Of a stretch of 64,000 nt of DNA, positions 27,418-35,855 are shown in pieces. Each line of letters opens with the position of its first letter. The first letter of the stretch is position 1. The position numbers and the translations under genes are program-made. The notes under the pieces are model-generated. The model did no database searches, was not told where the DNA came from, and was given only the letters and a program-made list of their open reading frames with translations. The stretch comes from Mesorhizobium sp. M1B.F.Ca.ET.045.04.1.1 (lineage in GTDB: Bacteria > Pseudomonadota > Alphaproteobacteria > Rhizobiales > Rhizobiaceae), in the NCBI RefSeq assembly GCF_003952465.1, contig NZ_CP034448.1, positions 5,123,001-5,187,000 of the forward strand, read 5' to 3'.

Positions 27418-28148
27418 GCCGGCGCCGTCTGCCTGCTTTGCGCCGGCATGCGCTTTTCCAGCACCGCGAACACGGCCGCGGTGACGACGTTTTCAACCGT
27501 TTCGGGGTCGGCCGTCGCATCGATCACAATGCAGCGATCCGGCTCTGCCTCGGCGATCGCCAAAAAGGCCTCGCGCCGGCGCTGGTGGACGGCGAGCGTC
27601 TCCTTCTCGAAACGGTCGGCGCTGTCGCCGGCGCCGCGGCGTGCCGCCGCGCGCTTCAGGCCTTCGGCCGGATCGATATCGAAGATCAGCGTCATGTCGG
27701 GAACCATGCCGTTGATGGCGACCGCCTCCAGCGCTTCCATGAAATCCGGGTCGAGCCCGCCGGTAACGCCCTGATAGACGCGGGAGGAATCGATGAACCG
27801 GTCGCAGAGCACGATCGTGCCGCGTTCGACCGCCGGCCGGATCACCTGCTCGACATGGTCGGAGCGCGCGGCGGCGAAGAGGATCGCTTCCATCTTGGGC
27901 CCGAACGGCTCGGCCGCGCCCGACAAAAGCACATGTCTCACCGCCTCGGCGCCCGGCGAGCCGCCTGGCTCGCGCGTCACCAGAACCTCGTACCTCTTGG
28001 CGCGCATGCGCCGCGCCAGCCGCTCTATCTGCGTCGACTTGCCCGCTCCTTCGCCGCCTTCGAAGGTGATGAAAAATCCGCTCGCCAATCGAGAATGCCT
28101 TTGCCCGCGCTGGCCGCTGTCATAGCTGTCGTCCGACAAAAGGTCCAC
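27414..28148 (-). CDS. tmk: Thymidylate kinase
   Basis: The 244-residue dTMP kinase has P-loop FEGGEGAGKSTQI, VTREPGGSPGAE, the DRFIDSSRVYQG DR-motif and a lid region around RRGAGDSADRFEKE. It phosphorylates dTMP to dTDP for DNA synthesis. The N terminus as written carries about 25 extra residues before the conserved core; an internal start could be used, though no better ATG is available. It overlaps holB and lies 12 bp from the DacA-like gene. Confidence 0.93.
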   Translation of the reverse strand: MDLLSDDSYDSGQRGQRHSRLASGFFITFEGGEGAGKSTQIERLARRMRAKRYEVLVTREPGGSPGAEAVRHVLLSGAAEPFGPKMEAILFAAARSDHVEQVIRPAVERGTIVLCDRFIDSSRVYQGVTGGLDPDFMEALEAVAINGMVPDMTLIFDIDPAEGLKRAAARRGAGDSADRFEKETLAVHQRRREAFLAIAEAEPDRCIVIDATADPETVENVVTAAVFAVLEKRMPAQSRQTAPA

Positions 28149-28160
28149 GCGCCTGCCCGA

Positions 28161-29339
28161 TCACAAATGCTTCTGACGCAGCCAGCCGACAGCCAGTTCC
28201 TTGGCGGCGTCGAGCGCGCGCTGCGGCAGCGTACCCACTTTCACCGGCTCCGCGGCGAACAGCGGCGTTCGCTGGCTCAGCGTGTCGCCTATCCAAACGC
28301 GCAACTCCCCGACCGGTTGCCCCTCCTCCACCGGCGCCGCCACCGGACCTTCATAGACGATCCTGGCGGTCAGCTTGTCGCGATTGGCTATCGGCAGAAA
28401 GATGTCCACCGGACCCTTGGCTTTCAAGGCCACGCCGGATTTGGCGCCGCCAAAAACCTGGGCTTCGCCGACCACCTCGTCCTTGGCGAAGATCTCCGTC
28501 TTCTGGAATGACCGCGACCCCCAGTCGAGCAGCTTGCGGGCCTCCTCGGCTCGTTCGCGATCGCTGGCCAGGCCGCTCAGGGCCGCGATCACGCGGATGC
28601 CGTTGTGGCTGACCGTGCCGACGATGCCGAAGCCGGCGGACTCGCTTGCCCCGGCTACGAAGCCGTCGGCATCGATGCCCATAGCCAGCAGCGGGTTGCG
28701 GTTCCTCTGGGAGATCTTGTTCCAGGTGAAATCCGGCTGGCCGTAATAGTGGAAGAACTCCGGATAGTCGCGCCAGATATGCAACGCCAGCATCGTCAAC
28801 TCGCGCACCGTGGTCTGCTGGCCGTTAGCCGGCAGTCCGGTCGAGTTGACGAAGGTCGATTTCGAGAGGCCGATCTCTCGGGCACGCTCGGTCATCTGCG
28901 CGGCGAAATTCGCCTCCGAGCCGGCCATGCCTTCGGCGAGCACGATGCAGCCGTCATTGGCGGCCTGCACCGTCACGCCCTGGATCAGATCCTCGACGCG
29001 GACCGCCGATTTGAGCTTGGCGAACATGGTCGAGGTCCCGGACGGCGCGCCGCCGGTGCGCCAGGCGTTTTCGCTGACCACGAAAGTGTCGTCGAGCGTC
29101 ATCCGCTTCGCCTTGATGGCGTTGAACACCACTTCCATCGTCATCAGCTTGGCCATCGAGGCCGGCGGGATCGACTTGTCGGCATCCTTGGCGAACAGCA
29201 CGGTGCCGGTATCGGCGTCGATCATGAAGGCCTGGGCCGCCTTGGTCTCGAAAAGCTGCGCGCTCGCCGGAACGGCGCAAAGCAGCACCAGCACCAATCC
29301 CAGAAGTGCGGCGAAAGGCGGAAGAGCACGGAACAGCAT
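28161..29339 (-). CDS. DacA-like D-alanyl-D-alanine carboxypeptidase (PBP) with degenerate motifs
   Basis: The chosen ATG gives 392 residues starting with a signal peptide (MLFRALPPFAALLGLVLVLL, ending near ASAQ). The serine SxxK motif is intact (PPASMAKLMT). The usual SxN reads AAN (VQAANDGCIVLAEG), and where KTG is expected after ADG the sequence is VAG (DADGFVAGASESAGFGIVG). A DacC-type C-terminal domain follows and a possible amphipathic anchor ends the protein. The fold assignment is secure, but catalytic competence is uncertain. An upstream ATG at 29375 is a weaker start. It sits between rlpA and tmk. Confidence 0.85.
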   Translation of the reverse strand: MLFRALPPFAALLGLVLVLLCAVPASAQLFETKAAQAFMIDADTGTVLFAKDADKSIPPASMAKLMTMEVVFNAIKAKRMTLDDTFVVSENAWRTGGAPSGTSTMFAKLKSAVRVEDLIQGVTVQAANDGCIVLAEGMAGSEANFAAQMTERAREIGLSKSTFVNSTGLPANGQQTTVRELTMLALHIWRDYPEFFHYYGQPDFTWNKISQRNRNPLLAMGIDADGFVAGASESAGFGIVGTVSHNGIRVIAALSGLASDRERAEEARKLLDWGSRSFQKTEIFAKDEVVGEAQVFGGAKSGVALKAKGPVDIFLPIANRDKLTARIVYEGPVAAPVEEGQPVGELRVWIGDTLSQRTPLFAAEPVKVGTLPQRALDAAKELAVGWLRQKHL

Positions 29340-29421
29340 GAAATATCGACCCGTTAGCCGCATTGGCCCGGTCAAGCTATCAGGGTTTTTTCAGCCGAAC
29401 CAACCGAGCGCGCGAAATTGA

Positions 29422-30675
29422 TCAGTTTCGCACAACCAAAGCGTCCGGCGCCCCGTGCGACCAGGCCGCCTGCAGCAGGTCGTCGATGCTGCCATGGCCA
29501 TCCGGATAGACGTTGACCGCATACCAGTCATTGCCGTCGAGCTCGGTCCGCTGGATTTCAGCCTTGCCGAACGGCTCGAGCGCCGCAGCCACGCGCTTTG
29601 CCTCGGCTACGTCGTCGAAGGAGCCGGCAGCGACATAGTCCGGGGCCGGCGTCTGTTCCTGGCGGTTCGATTTCTTCCACGACTGCAGAATGTCGGCCGG
29701 CGACATGCCGCTGCCATCGAGCGCGGCAAAGACGTCGGCGCGATTGACGCGCTCATCCGCATAGGACAGCGAGGCCATGGCAAAGGGCGAGTTCGGCGGC
29801 AGCCTGAACTCCGGCCGCTCTGGCACGATCGGCCCGAAATCCGGTAAAGTGACGTCGCTGGCGCCTGGCACCTGCGCCTGTGTCGCCGATTGCTCCGACA
29901 GCCCTGGCTGCGCAGCGAAAGCCTCGCCCGAATTGGTCAACTGGCCAGGGAACGGCACGGCGGCCGGAGGCGCGTCCGTCTGCATGCTTGGCGACGGGCC
30001 GTTCATGGCCACCATCACGCCGGTCGGCAGGCCGTCGGACGGATCAGGCCGCCTGTTGCCCGGATGGTACGAGGCCATCAGATACTGATCGTCATTGCCA
30101 TCGAGCGGTGCCCGGCCGACATATTCGACCTTCACCTTTGCGGTGCCGACCTTGCCATAGTCGAGCATTTGCGCGGCACGTTCCGAGACGTCGATGATGC
30201 GGCCCTCATGGTATGGGCCGCGGTCGTTGACGCGCACGATGATCGAACTCCCGGTCTCGAGATTGGTGACGCGCGCGTAGCTCGGCAGCGGCATGGTCGG
30301 GTGCGCCGCCGTCAGTTGCGCCGTGTCGTAGACTTCGCCATTGGCGGTCAGCCGGCCATGAAAGGCATCGCCATACCACGACGCCAAACCGACCTTGGCG
30401 TAGCGCTTGTCTTCCTTCGGATAATACCACTTGCCGCGTACCTGATACGGCTTGCCGAGTTGGTCGCGGCCGCCGCCGCGCCGCATGAAATTGACGCGCG
30501 GGCTCGCCTTCACGCCATATTCGGATTCGGCGAAATATTCCTTGGAGCGCGGCCGCTTGTCGACCATCGCCTTAGGTTGCGGCGTGGAGGTGCAGGCGGC
30601 AAGCAGCACCGCCGACAGAGCGCACAGCATAAAAGCAGGAGCGCGACGAAGACGCGGGCGCGCCGAGGTCTGCAT
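29422..30675 (-). CDS. rlpA: RlpA septal lytic-transglycosylase-like lipoprotein with SPOR domain
   Basis: The 417-residue protein begins with a lipoprotein signal ending LAACTSTPQ (lipobox Cys near 28). The double-psi beta-barrel RlpA domain (about 90-190) has GLASWYGDAFHGRLTANGE and RVNDRGPYHEGRIIDVSERA (as two segments). A long proline/glutamine-rich linker leads to a C-terminal SPOR domain (about 345-417) that binds denuded glycans at septa. The start is supported by the signal peptide. It is first in the minus-strand cluster. Confidence 0.92.
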   Translation of the reverse strand: MQTSARPRLRRAPAFMLCALSAVLLAACTSTPQPKAMVDKRPRSKEYFAESEYGVKASPRVNFMRRGGGRDQLGKPYQVRGKWYYPKEDKRYAKVGLASWYGDAFHGRLTANGEVYDTAQLTAAHPTMPLPSYARVTNLETGSSIIVRVNDRGPYHEGRIIDVSERAAQMLDYGKVGTAKVKVEYVGRAPLDGNDDQYLMASYHPGNRRPDPSDGLPTGVMVAMNGPSPSMQTDAPPAAVPFPGQLTNSGEAFAAQPGLSEQSATQAQVPGASDVTLPDFGPIVPERPEFRLPPNSPFAMASLSYADERVNRADVFAALDGSGMSPADILQSWKKSNRQEQTPAPDYVAAGSFDDVAEAKRVAAALEPFGKAEIQRTELDGNDWYAVNVYPDGHGSIDDLLQAAWSHGAPDALVVRN

Positions 30676-31209
30676 GTTTTCGATTGTCCCCTACAGTCTT
30701 GCCGCCACCAGTCGGAGCCAAAGCGCCCGCGAATGCCAGCAACACCTTGATCCCCAATCCCTTTTGCACAGGAATTGTTTATCACGATGTTAATCGATTA
30801 TGGCCGGAACCCGGCGACATTATGGCGAGGACTGCCGGTGCGGATGAGCGTTATAGGATGAGCGCCGGATGGAGGGGCAGCTTTTGGAGGGGGGACTTCC
30901 TTTTTCCAACCGGCGCTCATGGCGCTGGAATTTCCTGCGCCGAACAAGAGCTTAGCATGAGCCTCTGCAGGGACTGCCTCGGTCGAACGGATGACTCGGC
31001 TCATCTATATTAGCTATCGCCTGATAAAGCCGTTGGCCGCAACACCTTGAGCGCCGTCCCTGCGCCGGCCGACAAGTTCAGGCATGACCGGCCGGGCCGA
31101 TTTCGAACGATTGACATGCCTTTGCACGGCACACTAGAGGATGGGTGCTCTGTCGGCATCGCGGCCTAACGGTCCAAGCAGGACGGAGCACCTCGTGAAG
31201 AATCACGAT
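30676..31209. other. About 530 bp gap between rlpA and tRNA-Ser; only a tRNA promoter seen
   Basis: No reading frame here carries recognisable domains. Apart from the tRNA promoter at 31111-31139 I see nothing beyond ordinary intergenic sequence. Confidence 0.5.
31111..31139 (+). promoter_or_regulatory. Sigma-70-type promoter of tRNA-Ser
   Basis: TTGACA at 31111-31116 (perfect -35) and CTAGAG at 31134-31139 (-10-like) are separated by 17 bp, about 70 bp upstream of the tRNA. Confidence 0.6.
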
Positions 31210-31299
31210 GGAGGGATGGCCGAGCGGTTTAAGGCACCGGTCTTGAAAACCGGCGTGGGCGCAAGTTCACCGTGGGTTCGAATCCCACTCCCTCCGCCA
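31210..31299 (+). tRNA. tRNA-Ser (anticodon UGA)
   Basis: A 90-nt type II tRNA folds with acceptor stem GGAGGGA/TCCCTCC, discriminator G and encoded CCA, D-loop AGCGGTTTAAGG, anticodon arm ACCGG-TCTTGAAAA-CCGG with anticodon TGA, a long variable arm (CGTGGGCGCAAGTTCACCG) and T arm GTGGG-TTCGAAT-CCCAC. It decodes UCA. Confidence 0.97.
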
Positions 31300-31463
31300 G
31301 TCAACCCTAAAATGTCTTGGAAACCCTAGGGTTTGGTGATTTTCGGTTAGTGACCAACCTTCCTGTTATTTGGCCCGCTCAGAGAGCCCGGACTCGGCAA
31401 GCCGCCTTACCACGCCTCTCGGCCTCAACTGCGACGTTGATCGACTCGGCAAGTGCTCTCGCG

Positions 31464-32642
31464 TTATGTCGATGGAATAGCAGACCGGTTCTGGCCAGAA
31501 ACGATGCGGCGGAAGAACCACAGAATGGCTGGACAAGCCAGGAGCAGAACCGCGCCGAAGTCGACCGCGGCGCTGGCGGAGCCAAGTGACGTGGAAAGCT
31601 TTCCGCCGATCGCCGATCCAACCGGGCTTCCGGCATAGAAGGCCGTATAGAATATTCCCATCCCGATCGCCCGCGTCTTCGGCTCGAGCACGCGCGCTGG
31701 AAGGCTCATGATAGCGCCGGCGGGCAGGCCGCAAACGGCCCCGACGGCAATGACGACAGGAAGCACCTGGCCGCTTCGCGACAGGAGAACCGTCAGCAGC
31801 GCAAAGCCGATGCAGCCTGCGACAATGATGGCTTCGCCGCGTTTGGTCAGATCGGCGAGGAAGCCCCCCAAGGGAACCGAAATCGCCGCGAGCCAGAGGA
31901 CGATGCTGATCGTTGATCCGGCTGCAGCCATGGACCAGCCTCGCTCGACGAGCATCGATGGGCCAAAACTGAAGATCATCACCAAGCCGAGATTGTAGAG
32001 ACACCAGATAGAGCTGGCGGCGATCACCGCGTAGACCGTTTCCGGGGTCAGACTGCCTCGTTCGCCGACAACGGAGACGGCCGCCTCCTCCGGCGCGCGG
32101 TAGAAAATGGCCATGAGGACGAGGCCGATCAGGATCCACCCTGCGACGGCGAGGTTGACGAGATGAAGCCCGAACCTTGCTCCGATCCATGGCAGGAGCA
32201 TGAGCGAGATTGCGATGCCCACCGGCCACGAGTTGACGAAAATGGCCATCGCGGTTGCGATTTCGCGGCCGGTGAACCAGTCGGCGACCATCTTGGTCAT
32301 CAGGACGCTGAGGAGAATGCCGCCGGTCCCGGCGATCAGTCGGCCTGCGACCTGCACGCTCCAGGATGCCGACGAGGTCATCAGCAATTCGCCCGCCAGC
32401 ATCGCCAGGATTGCGGCGAGGACCGTCGCCTTGTCGCCGTAGCGGCGCCCGATGGCCCCGCCGGGGAAGGCGAGCAGGACACCCGGGGCAAAGTAGATTC
32501 CGATAAGGATGCCGATGTCAGCCAGGCTGGCGCCGAGGCTTTGGCTAAGCTGCGGCGCTACGGCCCCTACGCTGCCAAACTGGAAGGCGAAGGCAGCTCG
32601 AGCGACGAACAGGACTGCAAGAATGGTCCAGCGGCTTGGCAT
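31464..32642 (-). CDS. MFS transporter, nitrate/cyanate-permease-like
   Basis: The 392-residue polytopic membrane protein has about 12 hydrophobic segments and an MFS signature-like GGAIGRRYGDKATVLAAILA after helix 2 (GAIGRRYGDK core). A central hydrophilic loop around residues 180-200 separates two six-helix halves. It resembles the CynX/NimT group or other small-solute exporters; the substrate cannot be inferred. It lies 3' of tRNA-Ser next to two small metabolic-looking genes on the same strand. Confidence 0.85.
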   Translation of the reverse strand: MPSRWTILAVLFVARAAFAFQFGSVGAVAPQLSQSLGASLADIGILIGIYFAPGVLLAFPGGAIGRRYGDKATVLAAILAMLAGELLMTSSASWSVQVAGRLIAGTGGILLSVLMTKMVADWFTGREIATAMAIFVNSWPVGIAISLMLLPWIGARFGLHLVNLAVAGWILIGLVLMAIFYRAPEEAAVSVVGERGSLTPETVYAVIAASSIWCLYNLGLVMIFSFGPSMLVERGWSMAAAGSTISIVLWLAAISVPLGGFLADLTKRGEAIIVAGCIGFALLTVLLSRSGQVLPVVIAVGAVCGLPAGAIMSLPARVLEPKTRAIGMGIFYTAFYAGSPVGSAIGGKLSTSLGSASAAVDFGAVLLLACPAILWFFRRIVSGQNRSAIPST

Positions 32643-32707
32643 TTGAATCTTCCCCTGGGACTGATGATCGGCGCATGGTTATCACCAAATGCGTCGCGCA
32701 CTCAGCC

Positions 32708-33325
32708 CTATCCATCATGGTTCAACGTTTGCAGATCACGTCGGCCAGCGGCCCAGGCAAGCGCCTCTTCGAGCCTGTCGTCGCCCCAAAACGTTTCGCC
32801 ATCTACGACGAACGCCGGGGAGCCGAAAATGCCGTAGCTGCGGGCCGCATCGGTTTCAGCCTTGAGCCGCTCATGGGCGAGGCGGCCGTCGGCCTTGGCA
32901 ATAACGTCGTCGACATCCTGGCCGAGGGGAGACAGCACATGCTCCAGATGGGCGCGGCTGCCCAGTTCCATGCCTTCCAAGTACCACGCCCTGAAGCTTG
33001 CGACGGAGTAGGCCTCGCACCAGCCCTCTTCGGCCGCCACCATGGCAACCCGGTTGGCCAGAAGGTCCGGATCGGTCGGCCAGAAAGGCGCCCTGACATA
33101 TGGCACGCCGTGGGTCGCCGCGCGCCGCTCCACATCGCGCCACATGTACTTTACCTTTGCCGCCTGGGTGCGGAGGGCGATGTTGTTCTCGGCCATGACG
33201 GTGCGGACATTGAAGGGGCGCCATCGAACGGCAACGCCCGACTGTTTCGCCATGCCGTCGATGCGCATCACGGACAGATATGCGTAGCCGCTCCCGAAGA
33301 AGTAGAAGAAGTCGAGTTGCTTCAT
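32708..33325 (-). CDS. DsbA-fold 2-hydroxychromene-2-carboxylate isomerase family protein
   Basis: The 205-residue thioredoxin-fold protein starts MKQLDFFYFFGSGYAYLSVM, where HCCA isomerases have FDFxSPYxY and use a Ser/Cys at this position. Also present are VRWRPFNVRTVM, the all-helical insertion with PFWPTDPDLLANRVAM, and YGIFGSPAFVVDGETFWGDD near the end. Members isomerise chromene carboxylates in naphthalene catabolism or act as GST kappa-like enzymes. Here the aromatic-catabolism partner genes are missing, so the substrate is open. The ATG giving MKQLDFF was preferred to an upstream start. Confidence 0.84.
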   Translation of the reverse strand: MKQLDFFYFFGSGYAYLSVMRIDGMAKQSGVAVRWRPFNVRTVMAENNIALRTQAAKVKYMWRDVERRAATHGVPYVRAPFWPTDPDLLANRVAMVAAEEGWCEAYSVASFRAWYLEGMELGSRAHLEHVLSPLGQDVDDVIAKADGRLAHERLKAETDAARSYGIFGSPAFVVDGETFWGDDRLEEALAWAAGRRDLQTLNHDG

Positions 33326-33367
33326 TTCCACCGCCTCCAGCCGCAGCCAAGTCGGCAACAACCTTCC

Positions 33368-33733
33368 TCAGTCGGAGCTGTTAAGGCTGCACATGCGTAT
33401 GAGCCATGATCCGTCGGCCTGTTGCTCGAAGACGTCGACCGAGGTGCCGTTGCCGACCTCCAAGCCCTCGGTATACGTCGCCAGACACCAAGCCAGGTCA
33501 CCAGATCTGCCCGCATGTATCACTGTCATTTTCTTGTCAGTCGCCTCGCCGTGGCCATGCGTCCAAGTTGCGTGGAGAGCTTCGATAGCGTCACGGCCCC
33601 GAGCGGGAGGCGCGTAGGGCGAATGCAATTCAGCGTCGGCCGTAAACATCGCGCCGCATATTTTGGCCTCGCCAGCACGATAGGCAGCCACATAGGCATC
33701 GCAAAAACCCTGCAGTTCCTCGTGGATCGACAT
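33368..33733 (-). CDS. NTF2/SnoaL-like protein (YybH/SgcJ type)
   Basis: This 121-residue cone-fold protein has FCDAYVAAYRAGEAKICGAM, a beta region DAELHSPYAPPARGRDAIEA and a C-terminal VDVFEQQADGSWLIRMCSL, the usual pattern of SnoaL/YybH ketosteroid-isomerase-like proteins. Function unknown. It precedes the HCCA-isomerase-like gene by 42 bp, probably in the same transcript. Confidence 0.8.
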   Translation of the reverse strand: MSIHEELQGFCDAYVAAYRAGEAKICGAMFTADAELHSPYAPPARGRDAIEALHATWTHGHGEATDKKMTVIHAGRSGDLAWCLATYTEGLEVGNGTSVDVFEQQADGSWLIRMCSLNSSD

Positions 33734-34473
33734 CGGCGGACCTCCAGCGGCGAGATTGCTATATTAGCGAGTTCTTAGATAAACGACAATTCTTCGATGC
33801 CGTCGGCCACTGGGTCGTGCGATGGACGACCAGCCGCAGTTTCGTCGGATACAGACTCGTCTTCATCGTGCTCTGCTTCACCCGCCAGATGACAGCGTAT
33901 CCCGCGCGCTCGGCCTTAATTAGCAATTGCTGAAATCCGCAAGGTTGGCGCCAGCCAGCCGTGTTAAATGGCGGCGGTCATCAACCCGGAGCACAGCCAT
34001 GACCTCTCCCATTGGAAGCCAGCAAAACGCTGGAACAGTGCAGCGTACCATCAGACTTCCGACAGCACCCGAGGCGACTTTTCCTGGTAAAAGCGCCGAA
34101 AGCGTCGGTCATCTCGCGAAAGCCTCCGTTTTGGAGACGGGCGACAGCGAACCGGGCGCTCAAGGTCGGGCAGCATCCAGGATCGCTCGGATGGACGTCA
34201 CGGCACTTCCCTCGGCCGGCTCAGGCGATAACCGAGTGTCCGATACAGGAAGCGAAGACAACGGGGCGGCGGATCAGGATGCAGGAGAGAACGCCATCGG
34301 CTGACGCGGCCCCCGAAGCAGTCGGGCTGAATTTCGTCACGGCGGGCATTTTTTAATCCGTTCGGCCGACAGCGGATTCCGGATCACGAGCCGGTGAATC
34401 CTGGCCGGCATCAATCTCACAAGCGCGTGCGTTTGGTTGATTTCTCAGACAAGATATGCTGCTTGTCGCGCCC
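33734..34473. other. About 740 bp gap without a supported gene
   Basis: A plus-strand frame starting at 33999 (101 codons, MTSPIGSQQNAGTV...) and an overlapping one at 34012 are open, but both have flat third-position GC, no ribosome-binding site and no recognisable domain. Nothing else was seen. It may be degenerate accessory DNA. Confidence 0.4.
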
Positions 34474-34863
34474 ATGAAAAAGCTCTGCCTGATGGCTCTG
34501 GCGTCCCTGACGCTGGCCTGGCCGGCCAACGCAATGGACAACGCGCTTCGCGCCGGCCTGCTGAAACTCGACCCTGAGACCCGTCTCGAGCAGCGTTGCG
34601 ACGCCGAGGTGCTCGACCGGATCAGCCATGACGACCACAACTACAAGGCCGATCGCGTCGTGGCTTATGCCTTCGCCACGCCGCAGATGAGCGCCGATGC
34701 GATCAGGAGTCCCGGCGCTGCGTTTCGCAGCAAGGGTCAATGGTACCGGCTGAAGTTCAAGTGCCAGACCGCGCCCGACCACATGCAGGTGCTGCAGTTC
34801 CGCTACAAGATCGGTGACGAAATCCCGGAAGCCGACTGGGCAAAATACAATCTTTACGACTGA
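34474..34863 (+). CDS. DUF930 domain-containing secreted protein
   Basis: The 129-residue protein has an N-terminal signal (MKKLCLMALASLTLAWPANA) and the DUF930 core LLKLDPETRLEQRCDAEVL, then VVAYAFATPQMSADAI and QWYRLKFKCQTAPDHMQVL with a conserved Cys pair likely disulfide-bonded. DUF930 proteins are common in Rhizobiales; their function is unknown. The in-frame ATG six codons upstream lacks signal-peptide logic, so the second Met was chosen. Confidence 0.85.
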   Translation: MKKLCLMALASLTLAWPANAMDNALRAGLLKLDPETRLEQRCDAEVLDRISHDDHNYKADRVVAYAFATPQMSADAIRSPGAAFRSKGQWYRLKFKCQTAPDHMQVLQFRYKIGDEIPEADWAKYNLYD

Positions 34864-35055
34864 CAGATCGCCTGCGGTCGGCTGCGCCAAAGTCAGCCTT
34901 TTCGATTGCAAACTCCATATGGATTCCGGTGGAACAACACGACGTGCAAGCGCTTGTTCCGGCTGGGTTCTCTTGACGTGCGGGAACGATACACGTTAGG
35001 GCGTCGGGATATTCGACGACCGGCGCTCGGCGAACAGCAAAGGGCTTCCCAGACG

Positions 35056-35715
35056 ATGGACATTTTCAGCGCGGCAAGCCTGAGCGCCCTTCTTCAGGTC
35101 ATCGCGATCGACCTGGTGCTTGCCGGCGACAATGCCATCGTCATCGGGCTGGCGGCCGCCGGCCTGCCCACGGAGCAGCGCAAGAAGGCGATCCTAATCG
35201 GCGTGCTGGCGGCGACGGTGCTGCGCATCCTGTTCGCGGCGGTCACCGTCAAGCTGCTCGCCATCGTTGGCCTGCTGCTGGCAGGCGGCATCCTGCTGTT
35301 GTGGGTCTGCTGGAAGATGTATCGCGAGCTGCGCACCTCGCAGGCCGACGAACAGGAGGCCACGGAGGCGCTGTCCAATTCCGACCTCGACAACGACAGC
35401 GCGGTTGCCGGCAAGGCGCCGCGCAAGACGCTCGGCCAGGCGGCGCTGCAGATCGTCATTGCCGACGTGTCGATGTCGCTGGACAACGTGCTGGCCGTCG
35501 CCGGCGCGGCGCGGGATCATTTCTGGGTTCTGATCATCGGGCTGGTGCTGTCGATCGGCTTGATGGGCCTTGCCGCGAGCTTCATTGCCCGCCTGCTGCA
35601 CCGCTACCGCTGGATCGCCTATGTCGGCCTGGCGATCATCCTCTACGTTGCGCTCGACATGGTCTACAGGGGCGCGATGGAAGTCTGGCCGCACGTCAAC
35701 AACGCGGTGAGCTGA
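35056..35715 (+). CDS. TerC family integral membrane protein (YjbE-like)
   Basis: The 219-residue protein has seven predicted membrane segments with the two acidic TerC signatures: IDLVLAGDNAIVIGLAA at about 18-34 and ADVSMSLDNVLAVAGAA at about 135-151, each with an intramembrane Asp/Asn thought to bind metal. Family members export manganese or contribute to tellurite resistance. The start at 35056 gives the correct N terminus (MDIFSAASLSALLQVIAIDL); the longer frame is not supported. I saw no clear yybP-ykoY riboswitch upstream. Confidence 0.9.
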   Translation: MDIFSAASLSALLQVIAIDLVLAGDNAIVIGLAAAGLPTEQRKKAILIGVLAATVLRILFAAVTVKLLAIVGLLLAGGILLLWVCWKMYRELRTSQADEQEATEALSNSDLDNDSAVAGKAPRKTLGQAALQIVIADVSMSLDNVLAVAGAARDHFWVLIIGLVLSIGLMGLAASFIARLLHRYRWIAYVGLAIILYVALDMVYRGAMEVWPHVNNAVS

Positions 35716-35855
35716 CCACGCCTCCTGGCGCCGGCTTCGGCCGAACGATGACCTGGCCCGTCGCTTTGCGTTTTGCCGCAGCAAGGGCCAGCCCATACCA
35801 ATGCCGCAATTAGTGTGGTATGGCGCCGCCGATCCCGAAAAGCCTGGAAAACCTT

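Noticed and set aside
31300..33000. Duplicated tRNA-Ser 3' end as an attachment site
   Set aside because: No second copy of the T-arm/acceptor end was seen to the right.
33999..34304. A 101-codon frame (MTSPIGSQQNAG)
   Set aside because: No ribosome-binding site, flat third-position GC, unknown sequence; left as unexplained gap.
34864..35055. yybP-ykoY manganese riboswitch before the TerC gene
   Set aside because: The consensus purine-rich strands and loop bases were not found.
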